From positions 59,470,487-59,534,486 of the forward strand of contig OZ021727.1 of assembly GCA_963978545.1 (NCBI GenBank): a stretch of DNA of 64,000 bases, given 5' to 3'. The stretch is from Linyphia triangularis. Lineage: Eukaryota; Arthropoda; Arachnida; Araneae; Linyphiidae. Every line of letters starts with the position of its first letter. The first letter of the stretch is position 1. Below are positions 45,646-59,419 of this stretch, in pieces. The position numbers were made by a program, and so were the translations under genes. Below the pieces are notes generated by a model, which saw only the letters and a program-made list of their open reading frames with translations, was not told the origin of the DNA and searched no databases.

Positions 45646-48600
45646 CTGTAAAGTAAATAATAAGGGTGCTTTAAAATATAGTATTGTGGTTTAATGTTTA
45701 TTAAGTCGTAGTTTTAATTTGACACGAGTATTTGTAGTGATTGCTTAAATTCCTAATGGAAGCGAAAAATGATCAATAAAGAGTGGTATCATTTTTGTGC
45801 ATATTACACTGGTAAGGATTTCAAATGTAACTGTTTGAAATTTTTGCCTGTGTGAATAGATACCCAATCAGTAAGACATTTCAATTGTCTGAAAATACCC
45901 CCAATATCAAACAACCCAAATTCCTTAAAATTAAGACTCCATTTGGTGTCTGAATCCAGTGCCATTTGTGTACCTTATTTTAAGATATTTCACTTTGGAG
46001 TGTGTCAGTTTGAAGTTAGTACTCTTGCTGAATTCCCCACTAGCCAACAAAATTATATTATTTAATTTTTAATTGTTTGATAAACCAAATATTGTTTGAT
46101 AAGTCCAAATATAAATACGTTAATTAATAAAATCAACTATTTGAAGAAGAAAAAAATACTATAACTGAGTTTACTTTAAATTTTTTCCTGTTGGATGCTA
46201 AATTTCAATTATTGGCTCATGTAATATAAGAAAAAGTTGTTTTCAATTTAAATATAAGATTTTTAATATAGATTCATTGTTACAAAAATGAAATAAGAGT
46301 CATTTAACTTTAGAAGAATACAGAAGTGGAAATGATGTTAAATGTTTTATTTAATTAATGGGTACTCTACTTTAGGAATTATACCTTTTTAGAAATATTA
46401 TACTATTGAAATTTTTTATTAAAACTGATTCATTTAATTAATGTATGATTGTTATTTTTATAAAATATTCCTTTTATTAAAGATGGTTTCTGTTAAAATT
46501 GCAAAAAAAAGTGGGATTCAATATGTTTTGATGAAAGCTTGTACTCTTTCCTTTATAACTAAAAGAGAAAAATGTACGAAACAAAAATGTAATTTATTAA
46601 ATTAAGAATTTATACTATTTCCACTCACGTAAATAATTAAACAACTATCTATAAATACTTTTTAATATTTAACAAATTTTCTGCAGTTGACATCCTAATA
46701 GTTGATGTGAACTCAGCTATTATAACTTTGCTAGTATAAGTTTTTTTAGAACATAAATGCATAATTCTTTACATTTTTTTTTCTTCTTCTGTTTTGCTTA
46801 TAAAATAATAAACCTGGAAATGATTTCACCACAAATATCTTATATTTTTATATAAATACGATGTGGTAGCTAGCATTATTTTTTTTTTTTCACCAGCAAT
46901 CTTTTTTGATATTTTAATAAAAAAATTAGCGATCGATAAATTCTCTCCAGAAATATCTTTTTAAAATAATTTTTTTACTTGAAATGAACCCCCATCTTCC
47001 TCGACCTAAAGAATGTTCCAGATAACTTCTATAATTACCAAATATTTTTTTGCCCCTCTTACTCTAAAATGTAAGCTTACTGAAATATTTTTTTAACTTT
47101 CTGTGCCATTTTATTGGTTAGCCGGATGTAAAATTAAGCTCCTGCCGGCCCGTAATGACAGTTCTAATCAATGGTTGAAAGTTTTGAGTTGCGAAATTTA
47201 TGAAGCGTATCTTTAAACTAATTACTTTGCATCGGAATGAAATAATTAGAAAATTAGGCAGTGCTAAAAATGAGTTATTTTTATTCAAGGAAAGTGACAG
47301 GTTTAGAATATCCGGTTTTAACTCATATTGAAATGTTTGTTAAGATTTATTTCTAGGATTTCAAGCTAAAGTAAAAAAATATATATAATTTGAAAAAGTT
47401 CTCCCCGTTAATTACTTATGAATAATTATTTTGTGCAATTTTAGTGTCATTTTTATGAGATAAATACTGGTTGGAATAACTGGAAATTGGCTTAGTACTT
47501 AATACTTACACAATCATAGTGACAACTCAATATAATTTTCACATTATCTTTAATAATAAGGGAAAGAGGTTATGAGACTGTATGTATGTGATAGTGTTTG
47601 GATATATAAATTAACTTCCAGCAAACGCAGGACTCTGAAATTCAACACATAGGCGGTATTGAGACTTTAATTTTGTTTCTCACTACTATAACGTTAAAAT
47701 TGTATTTAGTGTTTTTTTTTTTTTTTTTTTTTTTTTTATTCTTTTAAACTTTGCAAGAAAAACAGCTTAATCGCCATCAGTTCTTAAAACTCCCCCTAAA
47801 TATAGGATCTAAAATCTTTGGTATTAAGAACTGTATGTTAATAGAGATTATTATTATTATTTTTTTTTTTTAAAGAAGGAGGGTGGTTGTAAAAGAGAAA
47901 ATTTAATTATTATGACTTTCTCACGAGAGGGGGGGGGGGGGATTTGTATTTATAGGGGAAACCTTTTGTTTCTTGAAAGGAGGAAATCTTGTATAGTATT
48001 TTATCGAAAGAAAGTACCTATGCTTGTTTAGAAATGAAACTTGTAATGAGAAAAGCGACCCTTGTTCGCGAAGTGTCAAAGGCTAGGATTTACGCAGATT
48101 GTTATAGAAACATATACAAAAAAAATAACGCGGATGATAGGTCGTCTAATGCAATATTTTTTAATATTTTACACTCAACGCCGTATATATAAATATACAT
48201 TTTATTTGTCTCAAAGCAAATTACTCTCTCAACAGCCTGATGAGAGTATGGGATCAGAGTATGAGATGAGAGTATGGGATGAGCTCAGCACAAAGACCGT
48301 CATCACTCCTGATACCCATTGATCTTAGGTTGAGTGGTCGAGGTTCCAGAGTGTCATATTACACCAAGTAAATAAAAATGTTTATTTCTAATGTAGTATA
48401 GGTGTAATAGGGGATTGTATATAATTAATTACAAAATTCCATTTCAGCTATTTTCTGTAACATTTACAAACGCGCACAAATGCAAAAGAATATTTATTTT
48501 TATATATCTTATATAATATCTTGCGTTTTAAAATTGTCCTATCATTATTATTTTTGTTCTTAAATAAGTAATAACAGTATTTTTTCTTTACGATTGAAAT

Positions 48601-51600
48601 CATCTATAAATCTACTCGACGCAAAAGACAGCTTTTCAATAAAAACACTAATCTTCCACTTGATCAATACGAGTCTTCCACAGACACCCCCCCCCCCCTT
48701 TTTTTTTCTCTTTTTTCTTCCTTACCCAAATCGATACCAATCTTTGAGAAATTCAACCTTATTCCTTATTTTCTTCTTCAAACTCTAATTGACACCTAAA
48801 AAAAATTTGCAGGAGGTAGTCGACTGAACTTTTGTTATCCTCTTTCTAACACAATAAAGAAACTCAATTCTTTATTCTAGTTCAGTCTGTGGCCGAGTAA
48901 AAAAAAAAAAAAAAACTTTGGAAATAGAAAGAAAGAGACAGCTTTAGCGGATTAGCACTGAAACGACTGACACAAAACATCTGCTGAAGGATAATAGGAA
49001 TACCGACATGCCCGGACATTTCCTGCAAGGAAAGAACGAAAAAAAGAACAAGTATCTGAACAGCTTGAATATTCCCCCGCAACGCTAGTGCTGTTTGGTA
49101 GAAGCTATTTTCTTCCTAAGACTTTTGAATTCTGAAATTGAAAGACCGTCGCATCTATTTTTAAAATTGGGTTGGAATTTAAAGTCGTATTTTCTAAAAG
49201 TTTTGAATTGCAAAGACGTACTTTTTATTCGGTCTACAATGGTTTTTTGAATAAGTAGCGACAGTTTGTATATAAATTTAAATTAAGCTGTTGCATCTCT
49301 TGCGGAAATCGATGCTTGTTTTTGAATGCATACGAAATTTTTAAACATTTTGCGAAAATTCTTCCATAAGCAAGACCTTTGTTATTTTTAATTTTGTTTC
49401 TCGTGCAAACAGGATTGTCTTTTTTAAAAACTTTCGCACCGACGCAAAATTGCAGAGTTTGATAAATGAAAAATTAAATGAAGCGTTTTAAATATACGAA
49501 GCTCAGTTAAGTATGAAATGTTCAACAGATTCTGTGTAGTATAGATTATGGTTGATCTTAAAATAGTGTTATTATTGAAGAACTTTTTAAATAGTTAATT
49601 ATTTATTTCAATATTTTAACCGGTATACAAGTAAGAAATATTGAACAGACTGAGTGGTATATGCATAATATAATATAAACTCAATTATAAATATCATGTT
49701 GAAAACTAATAAAAAATATTAATTGTGTCATTGTCAATCCAGAAACATTTTAATTAAGTTAGTTAGTATTTATTGACAATTAAAGGTACCAACTAGAGTT
49801 TTTTACTTGAAGGAATAAAAAAAGTTGTATTATATCTTCAAAATTATAAAAAAAAATACTTGCACATATTTTAATACATTACAAAAACTAATTCTTTTTT
49901 CCTCTAACCATTAAGTTATGTATCAAGAATACCTTTTTTTGGGATAAAGCTCGACAGCAATCAAAGTGCACAGCAAATTTACAGCAAATTAAGTGAGTAA
50001 TGCATTTTTAACTGTACTAAAACTTTTACAGATAATGTTTATAACTTTGACGAGGTAATTTGCTTGTTTGATTTATTTGCATTTATTTAATTGATCAATT
50101 TATAAAAATAAACAAATAATAAAAATATTCACCATCCACTAACAAGTTACGTATGTGATTTTTCAAATTACCTTTGGTTAAATGAATAATTTGAATAATA
50201 TAGCGGACACTGAGGCAGGCTGGTTATAGGAGTGTATAACTAGCATATATTTCTAAAAGTTTTATCAATGCATTGTTAATTTACATGGAGCAATTTTTCA
50301 ACCCTGTCCCCACGTGATTGCTAATGTCAGCAAAATGCCCAGGAAAGGATGGTTCATGATATTGTTTTTCTGCCGGTTCCTAAAATTTATTTGTTGTAAG
50401 TTTATATTTTTAAAGCTTGCAAACTTAAAACCCCTTCTAAATAGAATATTACGATCATGAAACATAATGAATAGCTAATAATGGTTTGCATTCATGTAAC
50501 TAAGATATTTTCAAAAATGTTACTTTCTATTTGAAAATAATCGGAACATTGCAATAAGAAAAAATAGCCTAGTAGAAATGAAGCAGGTTTCACCCACCTT
50601 TTATACTTATTTAAACAACGCTATTGTTTTTATCAGTGATTTTTGCTATAGTTATAGAGCCAACTTACAGCTATTTTGTCTAGAGAGCTGTTATAAATCT
50701 TTGAGAGATAAAGTAAATAAACTTTTTTATGTTATGTAGTATAACATATTGTGGGAATGATAGTAAATCTTGCTTGATTTTTGCATTAAGTGTTCAAAAT
50801 TATAACATAAAAAATATAGGTAATGCTTTAATAAACATATAATAAAATCTTCAGTTTTGCAAGTAAAAAATTAACTGAATGAATCAATCAGTAAAGAAAT
50901 ATTCAATATCCCTTCTATAACGTTAAGATATTTTTCTGTAAAGATTCAAGGAAATGTTTTACATTCTCAACTCTAACCAAAATAAAGGACGAAACAAATT
51001 ACCGAGGTTGATGAGGATGTGGAAGTTATGATGGTCCAGTGTCTATATTTTGTGTACTTTTTTTTTTCTTCTTTATTTGTTGCAGAGTCATTTTTTAAAT
51101 TTTACTGTTTTAAAATATAATTAAAAACCCAACCCATGAACTTATGCTTACTTTATTTTCTTAAAGGACTTATACAATATGTTCAATAAACAGGCCAAAA
51201 TATCCTGTCAGGTGTCCTAACTTACTCGAGCCCGGAGAAAGTTGTTGCAATTTATTTTACAGCATGAAAGTCTTAATAATCCATTTAATATAAATATCAG
51301 AGGAAGGTGCTAGTTTAAAAAGTCATTTCTTCCCACTCCCAGCCGGGAGTTCAACCAACCAACCTAATATAAATACAAGCAATGCTCTTTCCATGGCCTT
51401 GCTAATTAAAATATGCTAATTTTGTGCAATTTTAAAATATAATAAAACTATGGAATAGTTTCTATAACTCCATTATTTTAAAAAGGGGCCAAGATCCTGC
51501 CCTGAGAGGTCTTTAATTTCGATATTGTTAGTATAAATGTTTTGCGTTGGTTGTCGATTTAAAATATACATTTTCTTTTACCATATATTTACAATAATTG

Positions 51601-53229
51601 TTACTAGAACCAATGATTCTGATATACCTTGTGAATTTTTCTATATGGTTGAATAACAAAACGACAAAGCTTAAATATTTAACTAGTCACTTAAATTATA
51701 AAACAAAATTACAATATACCTCAGCCAGTAAAATGTAGATTAGCAAATATATTCATATGATATAGTTTACTTTCTGGAAGTAAGAAGTAAATTGTACAGT
51801 TTTATAAGTTCTTTGCAAATCCTAGTTTTTTCTTTGGTAATATTTTTATGAACAGCATTTATAAATAGCTTTTTTATTTATTATGATAATCATTAATGAA
51901 ATGTCACATGCTGATAAAGAATTTGAACTTTTTTTGTATTTTCGTAAATAACCGTAAAACTTCGAAACTGTTTTTTGTTATAGAAATTTTCATGTCTTTA
52001 TTAAATAAAAATAAAAAATGGCGAGATTTATATAATTAATTATAAATAATAAACTCTATTGAACCTATAAGTTTTTCTGGTAAGTCACGAAATAAATATT
52101 ATTTTTTCTTGAATACAACTAGTAATTTCCCCATTCATATATGAGACGCCAATACCAGAAAATAGCAGCAAAGAAATTCCCTGAGTCAAAGCAAAATCTT
52201 ATTTCCGGGGAAGACAAAGAACACAAACCTTGCCTTATTGATTATCTTTATTTTCTAAGAGATTAAATATAGAAAAAAAGAATAAAGATAAATGAGAAAA
52301 TTCTAAATCTTATCCTAAAGCGCATTGCATTTCTAGCAACTGCCTTGAGTTTCACGTGTAGAAAAAAGACGTTTCAGGAACACCTGATATCTTCCATTAG
52401 AAGATTGGGTAGTAGGGGAGAATTCTCTTTACATTTCAAGACGTAAGTTGATTTTCAAACAAGAAGGCCGTCTCCCCTTTCAGGTAAAGCTCTCTGGAAA
52501 TTGAATGAAGAACCTCAATTTGAATGACTGTAATTTTAACAATGCAAACCCTGGAACGTTTAGTTTAATAAACTGGAACCATCCTTATATTGACGTAGAT
52601 TAAAAAGGATTGCGCTGGGTACATAGAAAGGTGATCGATTGGATATTTTCTTTAAGCTACCCTTTTTAGGGTAACGGCTGCTTTTGACATGTTCAAAGGT
52701 TTGTGATTTTGTTTACTATTGTATAAGTATATATTCCCTTTCCAATTAATGGAATTAGTTTTAACCAAATTACAAGCGAAACAGTACGTTCTAGCTTTAA
52801 TTTTTTAAGTTATTGTTACAGTGCATTAAAATTAAATTTAGCAACAAAATCTTTTAAGTTAATTTTATTGGTGCATAATTGAGTCCTATGGTTCAGTGAA
52901 AGCTGCATAATTTTTGCATGATTGAACTGTTGTGATTAATTTTTAAAATAAAATATCTGGTATTCTTCAGTTAGCTGAATTCCTTGATGCCAAACTGAAA
53001 TATTTTCGGTTTGGTATAGGTTTGGAGCTTAGAGTTGTTTGTCAGACGAAAATTTTACATATAAATTGAAGATAATACATTTTTTCAAAGTGTAAGCAAT
53101 ATTACAAAAATAATTTCTTCCCAACTGTCTTAAAAGTGAAACATGCTTTCATTTGAATGTTTTAAAAATTAATTATACCCTTCATTTCTATACTACACTG
53201 ATGAAACCTATTTTGAAAACATCACGTCC

Positions 53230-53890
53230 AATCATCTTCTCCTTAACATGCTAGACAACAAAACTCAAGTAGAATAAAGGCGACTATCTTCCCACCAAGT
53301 TCCTCAACAAACAACTCCTCTAAACGAAAGGTCAACACGCCAAGCAATTAAACCTCCCCGATTACGTTGATGGGAGCCCATAGAAGCCAGTCCTTCTGCT
53401 TGGAAGACCATCTCAATACGTAAAACGATTGAAGCGGAGGTATTGGATGAGAAGGCTTCCATACGATCAATAGCAATCAAGAAAGAGACTTGGTTAGGAG
53501 GGGCAAAGGGAGAGTAATATCAACTTGGCATCGTAGGCAGGGCCGTCACAATGTCCAGGCAGAGCGACGACAATAGATTCAATCAGCAGGCCAATGGAAT
53601 AGACTGATAGTGTTGGAGTCTATCGACTGTTGGATCTCGTTTCCTCTTGCGAAATGGACTGGACCTTGGGATGGGAGTAAAACGGAGAGTAAAAGGTCCC
53701 GGGGGACTATCAGACGTCTTGGAGATGGATGATGGTGTTTTGTTCGAAATTTGCAGGGATTTGGGAATAGACGGGGTATTTTTTTGGGTTGGTTTGGAAG
53801 AAATTAATGGGGTTGAAAACCACTTGGGAATGGTTTTGTGTTGGGAAGTCTTAAACGTTTGGGTTCGTGTCGTTATAAATTGATATTGTG
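53230..53890. other. GC-richer island of unknown origin
   Basis: This 650-bp block differs in composition from its AT-rich surroundings. A 78-codon frame at 53647-53883 is G-rich and repetitive in sense and does not look like a real protein. It may be a decayed mobile element; no terminal repeats or TSD were found by eye. Confidence 0.3.
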
Positions 53891-54447
53891 GGTTGTGCCA
53901 GACGTTTAAATTTATAGTGCTTAATTATTTTGAATAATGCTGTGTGTCAAAGAGCTGATACGGTTAAAACATGTTGCGATGTTATTGTGATATAAGTTTT
54001 CTTACAAAAGAAATTTAAGTTCCCCAATCCCGAAGATTACTACAATCCTTGTTTTGGGAACTAGACTAGTTACGCTAGGTAAAACAAAAGAATGTCATCG
54101 GAATAGGTCAATGCATGCAAAAGTTTGAGTCGTAAACAATGGGACATCATGAAAGAATAATTTTCTGCTATGCTATAACATACTGATATTAATGTACGAA
54201 AATAGCTTTTATTTGATGTAACATTTAAAAAAATATGTTGATCCATTTACAATATTCTATTCATCTTAATCAATGAAGACTTCATTACAGAAAAGTACGT
54301 TCAAATATATTAATAAAAAATAATGCATGCACTATTAAAACTATTCCCTTTTCGGGATATTCAATTAGAGTCCTACTATAAAACTATTTAATCATAATCG
54401 GTAGAAAAATATTAATATGGTCATCATACATCCGTGCCGCTGGTACT

Positions 54448-54860
54448 CTACATTACAGAATCGAATGTATCTGGGTCTATGCAGGGTCCCCTCTTAGCGA
54501 TCCAAACTGTGTGCTGGGTAACGTCCGAGTCATTGAAGAGCAGTAAACAACTGCTGGGAGTCGGAGAGATGGATTGATGCTGCCCAACATTACCGGCACA
54601 ACTGGACAACTTTTTGACTTTTCGGTGACGGAAGTCTCCATCCATCAGCCCAGAACCTACTGCTGCTGGCTGCTGGAAGTTTCCCAGTGTAGGCCCAGAT
54701 ATTTCCGTTTCATTTAGATGTTTGCTCACTATCCCATTGGTGAACTTTTTGTTGGTGATAAAAACTTCAAATCACCTGGCTTCTTTGGAGATCCTATTCG
54801 GCTCGAAACAGCGTCGTTGCCTTCCCATTGAATACCTTAACTGCGCGGCAAACGAACAGT
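54448..54860 (-). other. Coding-like island inside the gene A intron
   Basis: On the minus strand one frame is open for about 104 codons from a TGA near 54760 to a TAG at 54448. It includes HRKVKKLSSCAGNVGQHQ and ends KRGPCIDPDTFDSVM. Just upstream, 54851-54785 has a separate open block flanked by GCGCAG and CCAG|GTGATT. Possible acceptors for the long frame exist (TTCCAG), but the phases do not fit gene A without extra assumptions. It could be an alternative terminal exon, an exon of a nested gene, or an old pseudogene. Confidence 0.3.
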
Positions 54861-56171
54861 CAACGGATTTTTCGTAAGCACCTTTATTAGTTACTATTTA
54901 AAACACTGAGGGGTATATTTTTAAGAATTCATTGATAATCGAAAATTCGAAGAGAATACTTATGAAGTTTTCCAAATTTTCTCTTGTGAACTCTTGTACA
55001 AATTCTTCCACAAAGAGATTGCTACCATTAAAAGGTAGCAGCCGCTATTATTTACTAGCAAATGAGTTACCTATGGATGTCCTAATTCGGCGCGGTTTTA
55101 AACAAAACTTGGCTCAGAATTCGCCCTGGAGTTGTAAGTCAAAGAAACCTTTTACCGTTTATCCTTATTAAGTGAAAATGTTGGAACGTCTGATAGGGTA
55201 ACTTAATTTTTTTTTCAATGAAGAGTTTTGTAGTTTAAAATGAAAAATAAGGATTGCGTTGGGAATGAAAATTTTAAATAAAATTATTGCCCTATTTCCA
55301 GCTCGCTTCAAATAAAGTTACCAAAAAAAAAAAAAAAAAAACTGAACAATTAAAAGGCAATAAGAGCTTCAAATATTGCAACAACAAAAATTTTGAGTGT
55401 TGCTATTTCACAAATGCTGATTTAATATTTTATAAGGTATAAAAGAATTATGTATATATATTTAAAGTTAGAAATTAATTTACCAAAACATATCTGAAAT
55501 TATTTTATGACCAATAGATTGACGCTTTTTTTTTTTTTTTTTAATTGCATACCTCGTAGAAACGAGAATAATGGAAAAAATTTTGAGAAAAATAATAGAA
55601 CATTTCTTGGAGAAACAATAATGGAATATTTTCTGAATCAAAAGGCAAGTACTACAACAAAACATTTCTTGAAAATTATTATAGTAGCTTGCGATAGTTT
55701 CTTCAAAATGATAGTATTTTTCCAGCTGTAAAATATACAAAACTTTGTTCGTAATTTTTTTTTTTGGATTAACCTTTTTAACAGAATTAACACTAGTGAA
55801 ATAAAACAATTTTAAATTGTATAATTTCACTTTTTTTGGACATCTGTATATAATTTTGTAGAGAAATATATTGAATAATATATTTTTGTATGAAAATACT
55901 AAGAAAACTATAAAGATATGTTTTGTATACACGTCGCTACAAATTTCAAATAACCAGCTTTCTGCTGTTTCAATAGTTTTAGCGAAAATCTATTTTTATA
56001 ATAAGCTAGTCGCTAGCAATTTGAACGCAATGCGCATCAATAAATTTATCTATTTCTTAATATGAATCGAAAGAGGGAATTTAAGTTGGCATACTTCTGC
56101 TAAGGTAATATAACTTTGTTGTTTATCATAGTGTCTACAAATCGTTTTACTAATTGCTAATCCCAATTATG

Positions 56172-56333
56172 AAAAGCCCACCAGGTAGCTGTGTGGGTAA
56201 CACTAAAGTACCGGGTTTTTGTTCTTTGTTAGGCATTGCTATTTTTCAAAATCCTCTTTAAGATGAAGTTCCTAGCCTGATTAATTGTTATTGTAAACAT
56301 AAACAGGTCGTTCAACGTACTAACCAATTATGT
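56172..56333 (+). mobile_element. Degenerate SINE
   Basis: It is flanked by CCAATTATG at 56163-56171 and 56334-56342, a 9-bp TSD. An A-box-like GGTAGCTGTGTGGG lies at 56184-56197. Its 3' part (AGGTCGTT...TACTAACCAA) matches the end of the copy at 61337-61497. It lies in the gene A intron. Confidence 0.5.
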
Positions 56334-56956
56334 AACATATATTTCTCATATTTTACTTTTATCACTTGGATTTTTCAAACTTACATAATTTGAAAAATGT
56401 ACAAGATAATTTTTAAAGTTGCATTTAAAATTGGTTTAGTTAGAAACAAAATATTTTCACTCACAGAAATTGCATTTAAATAAGACAATTTAGGAGAAGG
56501 GTGGATGAATTGAATATATTAGTTAAAAAGTCATTACTGCAATTTTATCATTTCTGAGGATCACCCACCATGTGGTACATTTAAAAAGAATTGCTAAGCT
56601 ATTGCTCTCACGAATTCCTCTCATAGTTAAGTTTTTAAGAAGTAATCTACCTTTTTCAAATACTAGATATACTTGATTTGGAGGTTCTTTGGGATTGATC
56701 TTTTAAGTTAGCAAAAATTCTTGCCTCGTTTTTCAGTTTTTGTATTAAAGAAAATAGTTGAAAGTACTTAGTATCAAACAAGAATAAATTGCGGTGAAAA
56801 CGGATCTGGAGTACTAACTAACCATTTTATAAACATTTTATGAAAACTTTATTATAAATTCCCGCTTAAATTTGTTATTCTGAAATCACGAATATAAATT
56901 AATATTAATTGTAATTCCGAACACATTTAGAAACAACAATATAAAAATGTTCTTAC

Positions 56957-57023
56957 CTGCTTATGATTGACTTTAAATGAATGTTATTAGCATTCATTGT
57001 CGCCATTGATAGGTTACCATTAA
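56957..57023 (-). CDS. Predicted host gene A, internal exon
   Basis: This 67-bp exon has a strong acceptor (CATTATATTTTCAG) and a strong donor (AGCAG|GTAAGA). Two frames contain stops; the single open frame needs two entering bases and leaves two. Those are exactly the phases set by the flanking exons at 58126-58183 and 45509-45645. It reads NGNLSMATMNANNIHLKS and IIS. Good signals at both ends make this one of the best exons in the window. Confidence 0.68.
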
Positions 57024-58125
57024 CTGAAAATATAATGAAAATGTGTTTATTTAAAAAGAATGTTTTAGAATAATGAATTATTATGCAAATGAGTAAGAAA
57101 GCTGAAAAAATAATAACACTCAAAACTGTTCATGGCAAAGTAAGTACAATAGTTCCAGGTATTAATTTAGATGATTTATATATTGAGATATACAGCTCAA
57201 TGCCTTTGATAATACCAAAATGAAACCAGAAAACACGTGCAAATGATAATAAAAAATAAAAAATAATGAATGAAAAAATTATAAATAACTAAACACTATA
57301 TATAAACGGCAATTTTTTTTTTTTTTTTTTTTAGTATGTATCTGGTAAAATATTTGTACTGGTAAAATAGTTGTGACTTATAAAATAGTTGTACAATCTG
57401 ATAACAATAAGCACTACCCTGCATAATACCATTAGCTCCCCATCGTTCTATAACACTTCATGATGCAACGATTTTTCAAACACAACACACAAATATTTTT
57501 TCCTGTAGGGTTACGAATTGTATCTGTAATTTTTCTAGGTAACAACGAGTGGTATGCTACTACTAATTTTTTTTTTTTTTTAATTTTCTTTTAACCCATA
57601 GCACTTTTAAACTTTCATAACTGTATTGAATTGCAGGTATTTCGGAGGTTTGAGTCTAAATTATAATAAAGGTACAAAACATTTCCTCCTAGTCTCACCA
57701 TGATCAAAGGATTACTTTTTCCATGAATTGATGTCCTTAAGGATGTTTTTTAAATAACCGTGTGACTTGATTACACGCTCATTGTCCATGGGGTACAGAA
57801 TCTAATTTTGTACTTAATAGATCATGTTTTAATAAATATAAGGAAAACACTTTTCTAATATTACTTGAATTTTTGTTTATCTACCTTTACGATATTTTAA
57901 ACATTTGTTTTATTTATGCGAATATATGCTGTTTCTATCACGTTTTTTTCTTACATACAAAAGTGTTCTTTAAAATTTAAACCAAAGGACTCGTTTTTGG
58001 CTATTTCGTTATTTGCCAAATATTTATAGTTATTTTTTAAATCAATTTTACTTTTATAACTTCATTTTTATACGATTTATGAAGCTTTTCAGAAAACATT
58101 TACATAGTATAAAACGTGCACTGAC

Positions 58126-58183
58126 CTTGTACGTTGTCGTGCACTCGCGTCCATAACTTCGCGTAGGACATGTATTCACCCAT
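58126..58183 (-). CDS. Predicted host gene A, exon with possible start codon
   Basis: This 58-bp exon follows a long pyrimidine tract and acceptor (TTTCTTTCTCCACAG) and ends at CAAG|GTCAGT. In the frame compatible with the next exon it reads MGEYMSYAKLWTRVHDNVQ and leaves one base. The leading ATG could be the initiator with a spliced 5' UTR, or internal if the weak exon at 59372-59419 is real. A second frame is also open, but the next exon excludes it. The protein is not recognised. Confidence 0.65.
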
Positions 58184-58339
58184 CTGTGGAGAAAGAAACA
58201 CCACGAATTAGTGGGTGACCGCAAAGGAAAAGTCATTGAGAGAGACAAGCTAAGACAATAACCGTTTCTAACAATTAAAAATCTAGCAAATTTTAAATCG
58301 TAAATTGTATATCTCGCTATACAAAAGATAAAACCCATA

Positions 58340-59320
58340 CTGATTCACTCATCACAAATTCTCCCACTTCCAATGTAATCACAACTCAAATATATGGAAC
58401 AAATGTCAACAAGGACACAAATAGAAAGAAAAAAAAAAGGTTAATTCAATCTCAATTAACTAATTTCAGCTGGTCGAAAAAGGGCAAAACTTTTCGAACC
58501 AAGAATTTTCAAGTGTTGAATTTCTAATATAGTCTCGATTCTGATATTTGGTACAAATGTCAGCAAGTGCAAGCCTAAATAATAAACTTTTCCTACCATA
58601 AATGAACTAATTTTAAAGGATCGAAATGGGGTCAATCGTTCCAAACGTGGGATTTTCAAGTGTCCCATTTCCAGTTGTCACAACTGTGAAATTTGGTGCA
58701 AATGTCAACAAGGGCAAGTATGGAAAAGGCAACTATTTTAATGTCGATTAAATAATATTAAGTGATCAAGAAGAGGCCGAAACGTTTCAAACGAGGAATA
58801 CTGAAATGTCCCACTTCCAATGTAGTCAAAACTCTGAAATTCGATACCAATGATAAACTTAGATTAAATAAGCTATTTCGATGTCGTTTAATCAACTTTA
58901 AGGGGTAGAAAAAGAGTCCACATATCAAAACAATGGGTATTCCAATTTCCCACTTACGATGTAGTCACAGCTCTGATGCCGACCAAACGGTATAGTGGTT
59001 AGCTTGCTAGCTTCTAGCCCGCGAGGTTGCGGGTTCGAGTCCCGTGTTTGGCATGGGTGTTTGTAAATGTATGTTGGCTTGTCTAATGACGAATGTTTCG
59101 GTGCATTATAGCCCTCGTGTTGCTGACGGTGCCAGATAATCTGAATACAACCAACCAACCAACCAACCAACCAACCAACCACAGCCCTGATTATTGGGAC
59201 AAATGTCAACAATGGCAAGCATAAAATGTTAATTATTTCTGTTTCAATTAGAAATCTTTAAAGAAATGAAAAGGGGCTAAAAATTCCAAACGAGGAATGT
59301 CCCAATAGAAAATAATACCT
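58340..59320. repeat. Minisatellite, unit about 145-155 bp, with a SINE inside
   Basis: Diverged tandem units share the anchor ACAAATGTCAACAAGG (near 58400, 58553, 58698 and 59198; a decayed one near 58845), plus AAACGAGGAAT and TCCCACTTCCAATGTAGTC blocks. The last unit is split by the SINE at 58978-59179. It lies in an inferred intron. Confidence 0.75.
58978..59179 (+). mobile_element. tRNA-headed SINE with (CCAA)n tail
   Basis: The insert is flanked by CACAGCTCTGAT (58966-58977) and CACAGCCCTGAT (59180-59191), a 12-bp TSD with one mismatch. The head has a good A box (TATAGTGGTTAGC, 58991-59003) and B box (GGTTCGAGTCC, 59032-59042). The T-arm pairs, but the acceptor stem is imperfect, so it is a SINE head rather than a working tRNA gene. 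A body of about 95 bp and a (CCAA)n tail follow. Confidence 0.82.
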
Positions 59321-59371
59321 TTGGACTTAAGGCTCAGGGTAACAAATTAAATTGTAAGTATAAACACTTAC

Positions 59372-59419
59372 AGGAAGAGGATAGGCAACATTCTTCGAGG
59401 ATAGCAACGAGGATCCAAA
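59372..59419 (-). CDS. Candidate upstream exon of gene A
   Basis: This 48-bp open block (FGSSLLSSKNVAYPLP) ends at a strong donor, CTTCCT|GTAAGTG, in phase 0, as needed to join the MGEY exon. Its acceptor (AAAGTTTTAG) is weak and pyrimidine-poor, and a stop lies directly upstream, so the boundary must be exactly here. It could instead be a noncoding 5' exon. Confidence 0.35.

Larger units (their letters stand above)
45646..56956 (-). other. Large intron of gene A
   Basis: This is an inferred 11.3-kb AT-rich intron. It contains homopolymers (T at about 47709-47737, G at 47931-47941, C at 48687-48698, A at about 55322-55341), a short GAGAGTATGGGAT repeat near 48240-48282, the coding-like islands near 53.3-53.9 and 54.4-54.9 kb, and a SINE at 56172-56333. 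Confidence 0.5.

Noticed and set aside
55480..55932. A 150-codon minus frame rich in K, F, I and Y
   Set aside because: AT-rich low complexity with poly-K from an A/T run, no domain and no splice support.
58978..59055. Functional tRNA gene
   Set aside because: A and B boxes and a T-arm are present, but the acceptor stem is mismatched. The unit has a SINE body, a (CCAA)n tail and a TSD, so it is a SINE head.
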